Assembly: GCA_025800215.1 (NCBI GenBank)
Contig: JAOXSC010000013.1
Span: 1 to 64,000 of the forward strand
DNA length: 64,000 nt
Direction of reading: 5' to 3'
DNA from: Marinibacterium sp.
Lineage (GTDB): Bacteria; Pseudomonadota; Alphaproteobacteria; Rhodobacterales; Rhodobacteraceae
Part shown: positions 40,454 to 50,000 of the stretch, one piece after another
Layout of the letters: each line of letters starts with the position of its first letter
Numbering within the stretch: position 1 is the first letter of the stretch
Notes under the pieces: generated by a model
Databases searched by the model: none
Told to the model about the DNA's origin: nothing
The model's input: the letters and a program-made list of their open reading frames with translations, nothing else
Made by a program: the position numbers and the translations under genes

Positions 40454-41262
40454 AGCCCGGCCTCCATCCAGGGAAAGGCGCGTCGCGACAGGGCTTTCAG
40501 CAACCAGTCGATGACAAAGGCCAGAAGGGTGATCCAGATCACGTAGGTCAGGATCACATCCATCGCCAGATAACGGCGCACCAGAAAGATGCGGTATCCA
40601 AGCCCCACATTCGACGCCACCGCTTCGGCGGCGATCAGAAACAGCCAGGCCGATCCCAGCGACAGGCGGATATTGCCGATCAGCCGCGGCAGCACCTGCG
40701 GCAGCGCCACCCGCAGCGCGATCACCGCGCTGGATGCACCCAGGGTCTGGGCCTTGACGATCTGTTCCTTGGGGATCTCAAGCACCCGCTGCGCCAGATC
40801 GCGGGTCATGAAGGGGGTGATGCCGATGATGATGAGCACGACCTTGGACAGCTCGCCCAGACCAAAGACGATAAACAGGATCGGCAGCAAGGCCAGCGGC
40901 GGCACCATGGACAGAACCGCCACAAAGCCCGACAGCATCGACCGTGCATAAGGCAAAAGCCCGATTGCCAGCCCCAGCACCAGCGACAGCGCCGCCGAAA
41001 TCGCGACCCCGCCCAGCAGACGTGCCAGGCTGGCAAAGGTGTCGTTCCACAGCAGGATCTCTTTGGAGCGCCGGTCGGCTTCGGTAAAGAGCCGCTGCGC
41101 GGTCTCGATGATCGTGGCCGGGGCGGGCAGCAGCTTGTCCTGGGGGTTCGCCTCAAGCCGGATGTCGGATGCGATGGCATAGGCCAGCAGCATCAGCACG
41201 AAGGGCAGCGTCGCCAGCACGATGGCGCCGGGCCGTCCGGGGGTGTGGTTGATCAGTCGCAT
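40450..41262 (-). CDS. Guanidine importer permease (NitT/TauT-type ABC)
   Basis: A 270-residue BPD_transp_1 permease with about six helices. The EAA-type coupling motif region is TLGASSAVIALRVALPQVLP, typical of the SsuC/TauC family. Another landmark is LLGGVAISAALSLVLGLAIG. It pairs with the overlapping ATPase gene and follows the binding protein gene by 72 bases. Confidence 0.9.
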   Translation of the reverse strand: MRLINHTPGRPGAIVLATLPFVLMLLAYAIASDIRLEANPQDKLLPAPATIIETAQRLFTEADRRSKEILLWNDTFASLARLLGGVAISAALSLVLGLAIGLLPYARSMLSGFVAVLSMVPPLALLPILFIVFGLGELSKVVLIIIGITPFMTRDLAQRVLEIPKEQIVKAQTLGASSAVIALRVALPQVLPRLIGNIRLSLGSAWLFLIAAEAVASNVGLGYRIFLVRRYLAMDVILTYVIWITLLAFVIDWLLKALSRRAFPWMEAGL

Positions 41263-41334
41263 GGGTGGGATGTCCTGAGCACCGGTTGGATCGGTTGGGG
41301 CAGAGCGGGGCAGGGGGTTGCCCCGCTCCGGCGA

Positions 41335-42402
41335 TCACAGGGCGCCGTCGGCGGCCATCTGCATATAGGTGGTGTCAAAGCGGAACCGGACATTGCCCGC
41401 ATTGCCGCTGACCGACCCATCGGGATAGGCGATGCCGACAAAATCGGCGCTTGGGGCGCCTTCGCCCAGGATGCCCTTGTCAAACAGGAACTCGGCCACG
41501 CCGGTCATCGTGCCCGGCAGCGCACCCGCGCTGGCCTGAGCCACCGCGTCGGCGGGATCAAAGAACATCTCGGTCGCGGCCAGCTGCGCCATGTAGCCAT
41601 CCAGATCGGTGCCCGAGGCTTCGGCCATGGCGCTCAGAGCCGTTTCGTCCCCGGCGGCCATCAGGCTCATGACCTCGTACCAGGCGCCGGTGACGGCTTT
41701 GCCAAAGTTCGGATTGGCGGCCAGTGTCTCGGTGTTGACGACCATCAGATCCAGGATCTCACCGGGGATCTGCGAGCTGTCGAACAGATTGACCGCATCG
41801 GGGTTCGTGCCAAGGATCTCCGACACCAGCGGGTTCCAGGTGACCACCGCCTGGACGTCCGGGGTGGCGAAGGCCGCGATCATGTCGGCATCCGAGGTGT
41901 TGATGACCGATGCCAGATCGGATTCCTCAAGCCCCACACTGTCCAGCCCGCGTGCCAGCAGGTAATGCGACACCGACAGTTCAACCAGATTCACCGGTTT
42001 GCCTTTCAGATCGCCAAGCCCGCCTGTCCCTTTCATGATGATGGCATCATTGCCGTTTGAATAATCCCCGATGATCAGCGCGGTGGTGTCGACGCCACCC
42101 CCGGCGGGGATCGAGAGCGTGTCCATATTGGTGGCCGACACCCCGTCAAAGGCCCCGGCGGTGTACTGGTTGATCGATTCGACATAGTCGTTGAACTGCA
42201 CGATCTCGACGTCGATCCCGTATTTGTCGGCCCATTTGTCCATGATGCCGCTGTCTTCCAGATAGCCCCAGGGCATCCAGCCCACATAGATCGACCAGGC
42301 CAGCTTGAATTCGGTCTTTTCCTGAGCGGTGGCCGATGTGGCGGCGGCCCCCAGCACGCCCATGGCAAGGGCGGTCGCGGACAGAAGTTTTGCAAATGTC
42401 AT
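41335..42402 (-). CDS. Guanidine importer periplasmic binding protein (urea-carboxylase-region type)
   Basis: A 355-residue protein from the ATG at 42402. A signal peptide (MTFAKLLSATALAMGVLGAA) precedes a NitT/TauT-like fold: FKLAWSIYVGWMPWGYLEDS, ESINQYTAGAFDGVSATNMD, VEAW-less ligand pocket region VVTWNPLVSEILG. This type was named putative urea or urea-carboxylase-region binding protein before guanidine riboswitches were understood. It is the first gene after the riboswitch. Guanidine as ligand is a strong inference. Confidence 0.88.
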   Translation of the reverse strand: MTFAKLLSATALAMGVLGAAATSATAQEKTEFKLAWSIYVGWMPWGYLEDSGIMDKWADKYGIDVEIVQFNDYVESINQYTAGAFDGVSATNMDTLSIPAGGGVDTTALIIGDYSNGNDAIIMKGTGGLGDLKGKPVNLVELSVSHYLLARGLDSVGLEESDLASVINTSDADMIAAFATPDVQAVVTWNPLVSEILGTNPDAVNLFDSSQIPGEILDLMVVNTETLAANPNFGKAVTGAWYEVMSLMAAGDETALSAMAEASGTDLDGYMAQLAATEMFFDPADAVAQASAGALPGTMTGVAEFLFDKGILGEGAPSADFVGIAYPDGSVSGNAGNVRFRFDTTYMQMAADGAL

Positions 42403-42490
42403 GTCATTCCCCGTCGTGGCGTCCCGCCGAATGTGCGATTGGGGTCCGGTCCGCTGGCGGAACAACAAAGATCAGGCGCGGACAAAACCA

Positions 42491-42617
42491 GCGCAGTAAT
42501 CTCCCGGGATTTTGGCCCGCCGTGTGCCCGCCGGAGTTTGCCGGCAAGGTGGCTCTTCTTGGACCTGACCCGCGCTCCGCCAGTGTGGCCGATGCGCAGC
42601 GGAACCCTAAGCGCCCT
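42491..42617 (-). promoter_or_regulatory. Guanidine-I (ykkC) riboswitch
   Basis: On the minus strand the conserved blocks occur in order: TTAGGGTTCCG (42600-42610), GTCAGGTCCAAGAAGAG (42553-42569), ACACGGCGGG (42516-42525), a CAAAAT stretch, and CCCGGGAGA (42500-42508). This is the guanidine-I aptamer pattern. It lies 89-215 bases upstream of the importer gene. Guanidine binding would raise expression of uptake and hydrolysis genes. No classic terminator with a U-run was seen below it, so the switch may act on translation or by another mechanism. Confidence 0.93.
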
Positions 42618-42891
42618 GCATCCCCAGCCAAGCGCGCGCGCCCGCCACCGCGCAAGGATTGCGGGGCGATGGCGGCTCAGAATCTGCTGCTGCGCGGATT
42701 TTGCGCGCAAATCGGGGGGCTCTGCCCAAAATTATGGCCCGGATCCGCGCGTTTCGGCCGGGATCGGGGGCTCGTCTGATGGGCGCCCATCGGTGGTGGC
42801 AGTCAAGTTTTGGTGAACAGGTGCGCTCGGCCGTTCACCGATCCCGGCCAAACCCCTACCCATTGAGCATCAGCAAAGGTGATTGACGGTC
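42618..42891. other. Divergent promoter gap between riboswitch and LysR gene
   Basis: A 274-bp region with no gene. It should hold the promoter of the guanidine operon (leftward) and of the LysR gene (rightward). No strong palindrome or iron box was recognised. Confidence 0.5.
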
Positions 42892-43812
42892 ATGAATCTA
42901 CGCGATCTGGAATATGTCGTGGCGGTTGCCCGATGTGGCAGCTTTAGCGGTGCGGCGCAGGCGTGCAACGTGTCCCAGCCCGCCCTGTCCAACCAGATCC
43001 GCAAGCTGGAAAAGGAACTGGGCACCGATCTGTTCTTGCGGCTGAGCGGCGAAACCCGGCTGACCGCCTGTGGCGAACGGGTGGTGCAGACCGCGCAAGG
43101 CATGCTGACGGATGCGCAGCGCATCCGCGACGCGGCCACCGAATTCCGCGATCCCGAAGCGGTGCCGTTTCAGATCGGCCTGACCCCGACGCTGGCCCCC
43201 TATCTGACCAAGTATTTTTCCGAGCTGTTCAGCGCGCTGTTCCCGCGTATGCGGGTCACGATGATCGAAGACCTGCCGCAGAACATGCTTGAGATGGTCG
43301 AAGACCACCGGCTGGACGTGGCTCTGGTGGCGCAGAGCAATCACAACCCGGCGCTGGACTTCACCTCGATCTGGACCGAACCGCTCTATCTGGCGATGCG
43401 GCAGGGCCATCCGCTGGCCACGCTGCCGTCGATCCGCCCCGAAGACGTGCCCGCCCATGATTTCATCCGCCTGCCGCATGCCTTTGGCTATGCGCTCGAA
43501 GACCGGCTGCCTGCCCATAACGCGGCGGCGCGGGCCAGTAAGCGGTTCGATCTGACCGCGCTGCGCTTTGAAACCATCTGCCGTCATATCTGCCATTCGG
43601 ATGATTGTACCATTGTGTCGGCGCTGGCCGCCGAGCAGTTCCGCGCCGACAATTGGCCGCTGTCCTTCGTGCCCTTTGAAGCGCCCGGCCATCTGCGCAA
43701 CCTGGGCGCCGCGTCGCGGATGAACTGCCCCCGAAAGCCGCTCTTGGCCAAGATCGGCGCCTATATCTTTGACAGCCCGCCCAAAGGGGTCACGCCCACA
43801 TTCGGGACGTGA
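42892..43812 (+). CDS. LysR-family regulator (OxyR/CysB-like subgroup)
   Basis: A 306-residue protein from the ATG at 42892 (MNLRDLEYVVAVARCGSFSG). The winged helix continues with NVSQPALSNQIRKLEKELGT, close to OxyR. The effector domain has Cys residues in ETICRHICHSDDC, but not the spacing of the OxyR redox pair, so peroxide sensing is not claimed. It is divergent from the guanidine operon but that operon already has a riboswitch, so a regulatory link is uncertain. Confidence 0.87.
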   Translation: MNLRDLEYVVAVARCGSFSGAAQACNVSQPALSNQIRKLEKELGTDLFLRLSGETRLTACGERVVQTAQGMLTDAQRIRDAATEFRDPEAVPFQIGLTPTLAPYLTKYFSELFSALFPRMRVTMIEDLPQNMLEMVEDHRLDVALVAQSNHNPALDFTSIWTEPLYLAMRQGHPLATLPSIRPEDVPAHDFIRLPHAFGYALEDRLPAHNAAARASKRFDLTALRFETICRHICHSDDCTIVSALAAEQFRADNWPLSFVPFEAPGHLRNLGAASRMNCPRKPLLAKIGAYIFDSPPKGVTPTFGT

Positions 43813-43827
43813 CCCCGTAGGGATCAG

Positions 43828-45192
43828 TCATTCGATAAAGGTCCGCGCCAGCCGGTCGCTGAGCGGCTGGGTCAGAAAGCTCAGCGCGGTGCGTTCGCCG
43901 GTATTGACGAACAGATCCGCAGGCATCCCCGGCACGAGGTCAAGCGCTGCGACTTGGGCGCTCTGCACATCATCCAGTTCGACACGGGCGGCATAGTAGA
44001 ACTGCCCGGTGCGCGGATCTTCCAGACTGTCGGCGGAAATGTCGGTGATCCGGCCCGTGGCTTCGGGGACGTCGCCCAGATCAAAGCCCGACAGGCGCAC
44101 CCGCGACGGCTGGCCGGGGCGCAGCTTGTCGATGTCGGCGGTGTTGACGCGCGCTTCGACCACCAGCGGCTGATCGACGGGCACGATGTCCAGAACCGGT
44201 GCGCCGGGGCGCAGCACGCCGCCGGTGGTAAAGACGGTCATGCCCACCACGCGACCCGAGACAGGCGCGGTGATCGCCACCCGGCGCAGACGTTCGGCGG
44301 CGCCCACATATTGCGGCTGCAGGCTGGCCAGGGCGGCTTCGATCTGGGCCAGCTCGGCCGAAGCGGCTTCGTCGCGCAGCGTCTGTGCGCCGATCCGGGA
44401 CAGCCGCAATTCGCTGATGCCGTTGCGAGCCTGAGCCTCTTGCGTGTGCAGGGCGGCATCGACGCCCGACAGGCGCTCGACCTCGACGCGGTTGGCATTC
44501 ACCCGCGCAACGGCGACAAGCCCCTTGTCCAGCAACCCCTGCAGATCGGCCAGCTCCTGACGGGTGATGTCAAGCTGGCGGCGATTGGCGGCGCGCTGCG
44601 CCTGTATGCCCTGGATCTGGTCCTGCAGATTGGCGATGCGCTGATCGGTCAGCGCCTCTTCGGCGCGGCGCGACCGGCGTTCGGCGTCAAACAGCAGGCG
44701 CTGATTGGCAAAGGCATCGGCCCAGACTGCCGGATCCAGATCGACGGGCAGCGCGCGCGCCACATCCGCTGCGGCAAAGACCTCTGCTTCTTGCAGCTGC
44801 GCCACAAGCCGTGCGCGGCGCACCCCCAGATCCCCGACCTGACTGGCGATCACATCCAGATCAACGCCGCGATCGGTGCTGTCGAGCTCGATCAGCACCT
44901 GCCCGGCTTCGACCGTGTCACCGTCGCGCACATGAATGGCGCTGACGATGCCACCATCCAGATGGTCCACCGTCTTGCGGTTGCCATCAATGACGAAAGA
45001 CGCCGGGGCCACCACCGCGCCATCCAGTTTGGATGCGCTGGCCCAATAGGCGGCCCCGCCCAGAAACAGGGTCACGACGGCAAGCCCGAACAGAACCGGG
45101 CCCATGATCCCGGTGCTGGCACGGGCGGGACGGATGCGGCTGTGCTCTTCAAGCAGCAGAACGCTCTGGCGGGGGGTGGTCACGGGTGTCAT
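43828..45192 (-). CDS. Type I secretion membrane-fusion protein (HlyD/PrtE family)
   Basis: A 454-residue inner-membrane adaptor. One N-terminal helix (GPVLFGLAVVTLFLGGAAYW) anchors it. A biotinyl-lipoyl-like strand (GGIVSAIHVRDGDTVEAGQV) and long coiled coils (residues about 120-300) follow, then a β-barrel domain (ITAPVSGRVVGMTVFTTGGV) and a C-terminal PADLFVNTGERTALSFLTQP. It links the ABC exporter to an outer-membrane TolC-like channel encoded elsewhere. It overlaps the exporter gene by 4 bases. Confidence 0.92.
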   Translation of the reverse strand: MTPVTTPRQSVLLLEEHSRIRPARASTGIMGPVLFGLAVVTLFLGGAAYWASASKLDGAVVAPASFVIDGNRKTVDHLDGGIVSAIHVRDGDTVEAGQVLIELDSTDRGVDLDVIASQVGDLGVRRARLVAQLQEAEVFAAADVARALPVDLDPAVWADAFANQRLLFDAERRSRRAEEALTDQRIANLQDQIQGIQAQRAANRRQLDITRQELADLQGLLDKGLVAVARVNANRVEVERLSGVDAALHTQEAQARNGISELRLSRIGAQTLRDEAASAELAQIEAALASLQPQYVGAAERLRRVAITAPVSGRVVGMTVFTTGGVLRPGAPVLDIVPVDQPLVVEARVNTADIDKLRPGQPSRVRLSGFDLGDVPEATGRITDISADSLEDPRTGQFYYAARVELDDVQSAQVAALDLVPGMPADLFVNTGERTALSFLTQPLSDRLARTFIE

Positions 45193-46970
45193 TGCTGGGC
45201 TCCGGTCTGGGTGTGGCTTTGGGACGGGTTCTGGCTCTGGCTCGGGCTCTGGGGGCCGGGTTGATGGGCGGCGATGCGGGCGGGCGCGCCGGTGGTGACG
45301 GCTTCGGGCTGGCGCGGGCGCAGGATGTCGGCCTTGTCGCCAAAGCCGGTCTGGCTGCCCTTGCTCAGGGTCAGCACCTTGTTCACCGCTTCCAGCGTGC
45401 TGGGGCGATGGGTCATCACAAAGGTGATGGCCCCGCGCGCGCTGGCCCCGCGGATGGCGTTGCGCAGCGCCAGTTCGCCCTGCGCGTCCAGATCCGAATT
45501 CGGTTCGTCCAGCACCAGAATGAACGGATCGTCATAGAGCGCACGGGCCAACGCGATGCGCTGACGCTGGCCACCCGACAGGTGAAACCCGCTGCCGATT
45601 TCGGTGGCATAGCCATCGGGCAGGCTGCTGATCAGGTCATGCACATCCGCAGCCATCGCCGCCGCCAGAACCTTGGTGTCGTCCACTGCCGTGGAAAAGC
45701 GGGCGATGTTGTCGCGAATGGTGCCGTCAAACAGCTGCACATCCTGCGGCAGATAGCCGATCAGCTTGCCGAGCTCTTCTGGGTCCCATTTGGCCATGGG
45801 CGTGCCATCCAGCCGGATCGCGCCGCGCTGCGGCACCCAGATCCCCGCCAGCATGCGCGCCAGCGTGGATTTGCCCGACCCGCTATGGCCGATCACGGCC
45901 ACCACATCCCCGGCCTTCAGGACAAAGTCGATGCCACCGATCGTGGCGTGCTGCGCCATCGGCGGTCCGGCCTTGGCGATCGTGGCATTCAGCGAGATCT
46001 GCGGCCGGGGCAGCGCCAGACGCCGCGCCGGTTCAGGGTGGCTGAGCGACAGGGCGCGCAGGCTTTTATAGGATCCGCGCGCGGCCAGCAGGGTGCGCCA
46101 CTGCCCGATCACCTGATCAATGGGCGCCAGCGCGCGGGCCAGCACGATGGTGGCGGCGATCATGACACCGGCGGTGGCCTGGCCCGACACGGCCAGCGCC
46201 GCCCCCAGCCCCAGCATCCCCGATTGCAGCGCCATGCGGGTGGTTTTCGACATCACCGAAAAGCTGGCGACGCGGTCGGCGACACGGGTCTTCCAGTCAT
46301 GGGCGTCATGCTGCAACGCGCCCCAGCGGCGGGCGAGGTCTCCGGTCATGCCCATGGCCTGCACCAGTTCGCCATTCTGCTCGCTGGCGGCAAACAGCGC
46401 ATCGGCCCGGCTGCGCGCGTCAGACGCCTGGCGCATGGCGGGGGCCGAGCGTGCGTTGTTGATCAGCGCCATCAGCGTCAGAAACAGCGCCCCGGCCAGA
46501 CCAAGCGCGCCCAGATAGGGGTGCAGCACATAGAGCACGCCCAGATATAGCGGGATCCAGGGCGCATCGAAAAACGCGACAAGAACCGGCCCGGCGATGA
46601 AATCGCGCAGACCTGCCACATCGGCGGCGGGGTTGGTGCCCGGCGCGCTGCCCTGCACCCGGCGGCGGATCGCGGCTTCAAGGATGGGCCCGCCGATCTG
46701 CAGTTCGAACCGCGCCCCCAGCCGGGTCAGGATCCGCATGCGGATCAGATCCAGCAGGCCGGTGACCACAAACACCCCACCCAGCAGCAGGCTGAGCGCG
46801 ATCAGCGTGTCCATGTTGCGGCTGGTCAGCACCCGGTCATAGACCTGCAGCATGTAAAGCGGGCCCGCCAGCGCCAGAAGGTTCAGGATCAGGCTGAAAA
46901 AGCCGATGGCCACAAAGCCGCCGCGCAGCGCGGCCCAGGCGGATGTGACGGTGGAAACGGTCTGTGACAT
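45189..46970 (-). CDS. Type I secretion ABC exporter (PrtD family)
   Basis: A 593-residue fused membrane-ATPase protein from the ATG at 46970. The membrane domain starts GGFVAIGFFSLILNLLALAG and holds about six helices. The C-terminal ATPase has Walker A GHSGSGKST, signature LSGGQRQRIALARAL and Walker B ILVLDEPNSDLD. No C39 peptidase domain is present, as expected for RTX exporters. It moves its substrate directly to the outside; the probable substrate is the next gene upstream. Confidence 0.92.
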   Translation of the reverse strand: MSQTVSTVTSAWAALRGGFVAIGFFSLILNLLALAGPLYMLQVYDRVLTSRNMDTLIALSLLLGGVFVVTGLLDLIRMRILTRLGARFELQIGGPILEAAIRRRVQGSAPGTNPAADVAGLRDFIAGPVLVAFFDAPWIPLYLGVLYVLHPYLGALGLAGALFLTLMALINNARSAPAMRQASDARSRADALFAASEQNGELVQAMGMTGDLARRWGALQHDAHDWKTRVADRVASFSVMSKTTRMALQSGMLGLGAALAVSGQATAGVMIAATIVLARALAPIDQVIGQWRTLLAARGSYKSLRALSLSHPEPARRLALPRPQISLNATIAKAGPPMAQHATIGGIDFVLKAGDVVAVIGHSGSGKSTLARMLAGIWVPQRGAIRLDGTPMAKWDPEELGKLIGYLPQDVQLFDGTIRDNIARFSTAVDDTKVLAAAMAADVHDLISSLPDGYATEIGSGFHLSGGQRQRIALARALYDDPFILVLDEPNSDLDAQGELALRNAIRGASARGAITFVMTHRPSTLEAVNKVLTLSKGSQTGFGDKADILRPRQPEAVTTGAPARIAAHQPGPQSPSQSQNPSQSHTQTGAQQ

Positions 46971-47081
46971 CTGGTGCGTTCCTTGGATCATGACGGGATG
47001 AAAGCGAGGGCTTGAATACGGGTCTTGAATGTCTGTGCAGGGATGGCGGCGCGTGGCCGCCATCCCCGGTTGGTGTCAGGA

Positions 47082-50000
47082 TCAGGCGATGAAATCGTCT
47101 TCGGTCAGATCGTTTGCATTGACCCCTTCGAGCCGCACCGAGGCGTCCGACGAGAAGGTCAGCAGAGCGTCATCTCCGTCCTGGCTTACCACCAGATTCT
47201 CGGCAAAGTCCGGGCCGAAATCCGAGAAATCGAGCCGATCCGACCCGCTTTCGAAATCGCGGACCGTGTCATTGCCGAACACCCCGTCAAAGGCAAAGAT
47301 GTCAGCCCCGTCGCCGCCGGTCAGCAGGTCGTCGCCGCCTTTGCCGTTCAGGGTGTTGTCCTGGCCCGAACCGATGATGACATCGCCATCATCAGAGCCG
47401 ATGACGTTTTCGATCGACACCAGCGTGTCCACTTCGCCGACAGGGTCGATGACAGTGGCACCCGACACGCCCGTCGGCTCTGCCGCATCCAGCGTGCCAC
47501 CGGCATCCACCAGCGTGTCACGCACCACCGGGCCGTTCTGCCCGGCCGGCGCATTGTGCAGGTGGATGGCCGACAGCGCGCCGGGGGCGGGGGTCTGCAG
47601 ATCGGCTTCGTTCAGGCCGCTGACGCTGAGCTCGGACGAATAGACCGCCTCGCCCGCTTCGTTGAAGCGGATGGTCAGCGTCGCTTCGCCGGTGGCCGCA
47701 CTGTCGGATGCGCCGCCGGGTTCCTGCGCGGCATCCAGCGATCCGGCCAGTTCGATCACCCGGCTGTGGCCCGATCCGGTGTCGCTGACCACATGCAGCT
47801 GGCCACGGATCTCACCGCCCGGGAAATCCGAGGTGTGGATGTTGTAGTAGAGCGTCCCGGCTTCGGCCTTGGCGACGAAATCGGCGCTGTCGGTGACCAC
47901 CTGATCGGTCACCGACACGCTGAACCCGGTCTCACGGGTGGCGGTGCCCGCGCCGGTCGCGCCCAGGTTCACGTGAACCGCCACATCCTGATCCGAGAAA
48001 TCAGCCGTGTCGATCCCGGCGCCGCCATCAATGAAGTCATTGCCGATGCCGCCCACAAGCACGTCGTCGCCATCGCCAGCGATCAGCACATCATCGCCCG
48101 CGCCGCCGTCAACGACACCGTTGATCTGGCCCAGGTCGACCACGATGTCATCGCCTGCGCCCAGAAGGACATTGCCGTTCACCACGCCGGTGCTGTCGTT
48201 GACAAAGGTCACATCGCCCGCGTCGCGCGCATCAATGGCGTTCACGCGGCCATTGATTTCGCCTTCGTTGACGATGGCGCCCAGCAGATCCAGACCCCCA
48301 TCAATGCGGATCCCTGCGGCCGCGTCGCTGTCGGTGGAGCCCGAAATGACCCCCTGGTTCTGCACCAGACCAGCGAACTGCGCGTCTTGCTGGCTGGTAA
48401 AGAGCCGCAGGCCATCGCCCACCGTGTTGCCTTCGGTGGCGGTGCCGCGCCCTTGCAGGTTGCCCTGGTTGAAGACCGCAGCCGACACCACGTCGCCCGC
48501 CACATCTCCGACCTGCAGCGAGACCGCCGAGCCGTTGTTGCCGATCCCGGCATCGACCACGCCGGTGTTGGTAAAGCTGTAATTGTCAGCCGTGCCATCG
48601 GCATAGACGGTGCCGTTGCGCTGGTCGCTGGTGCCCAGGATCAGGCCCGCGTTTTCCACCCGCAGCCCGTCGCCGTCGATGTTCAGCGCGCGGCTGCCGG
48701 ACTGCACGATGCCCGCATTGACGAACGACCCGCCGCTGTGATCGCCGGTGCCGAAATAGACGCCGTTCTGCGCGCCCGCGATCAGCCCCGAATTGGTCAG
48801 GCTGCCCTGAAAGTTCACGCCGTTGACGACGCGCACACCGGCCACGGTGCCGTTGGCGCCTTCGGACAGGATAAAGCCCGAGTTGGTGATGGTGGCATCC
48901 GTGGTGCCCTGATTGCCCGCGTTGCCCACGCGCACGCCATCCCCGGCCAGACCGGTGCCCGCGCCGCCATTTCCACGGCCCTGGATGGTGCCTGCGTTGC
49001 TCAGCTCAAAGCTGTTGACGCCATCTTCCGCGCCGCCGATTTCGGCTGCAAAGCCCGAGCCCAGATTGCCCTGACCGGCGTCGATGGTGCCGCCCACCAG
49101 GTTCGACACGCTGAAGTCATCTGCGGTGCCATCTGCATAAACGGTGCCGTTGCGCTGGTTGCCGGTGCCCAGAATGTCGCCCGCATTGGTCAGATCCACG
49201 CCGGTGCCGTCGATATTGACCGCGCGGCTGTCGGACTGGATGGTGCCGAAGTTCAGCACATCCAGGTCATGTTCGGCTTCGCCGATATACAGACCGTTGC
49301 GCACGCCTTCGATCACGCCGGTGGCGGTGTTGAGGATCCGGCCTTCGGCGGCGACGCCATTGGCGACACGGATGCCCGCTGCGGTGCCCTGATTGCTTTC
49401 CGACGAAATCACGCCGCTGTTGACGATGTCGGTCTCGGACACGGCGCCTTGGGCACCTGCGGTCAGACGGATGCCGTCGCCCGCGCCGCCGGTATTGGCT
49501 GCGGCCTGACCCCGGCCCTGAATGGTGGCGCCAAAGCCGTTGAAGACGGTGTTGGACACGGTCTCGCCGGGTTCATTGCCAACCTGGAACGAGATCCCGG
49601 CGCCGTTGTTGTCTTCGCCAGCATCAATGACCCCGCCGGTGAAGTTCGAGATGTTGACATCTTCAGCGGTGGAATTGGTGTAGATCGTGCCGTTGCGCTG
49701 ATCGCCGGTGCCGATGATGGTGCCAAAGTTGCGCACCGATACGCCCTGACCCTGAATGTCCACGGCGCGGCTGTCCGACGCGATCACCCCGTCGCGGAAG
49801 TTGTCAAGCTGGCCCGCGCTTTCGGCGCCGAACTGAACGGCGTTAAAGTCACCGTCGATGCTGCCGAAATTGCGCAGGCTGGCGCTGCCGTTGATCTGGA
49901 CGGCGGTGGCCTGGGCATCGGGGCCCGAATTGGCCGTGATGCTGCCCGAGCGGAAGTTGAACAGAGCGGCGTCTTCGCCATTCACCTGCACGGCGGCTTC

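Noticed and set aside
42892..43812. OxyR identity for the LysR gene
   Set aside because: The DNA-binding part is OxyR-like, but the cysteine spacing of the redox switch is not met.
48234..49781. CRISPR-like repeat array
   Set aside because: Repeats are long, diverged, in frame and encode a repetitive protein; there are no short identical repeats with unique spacers.
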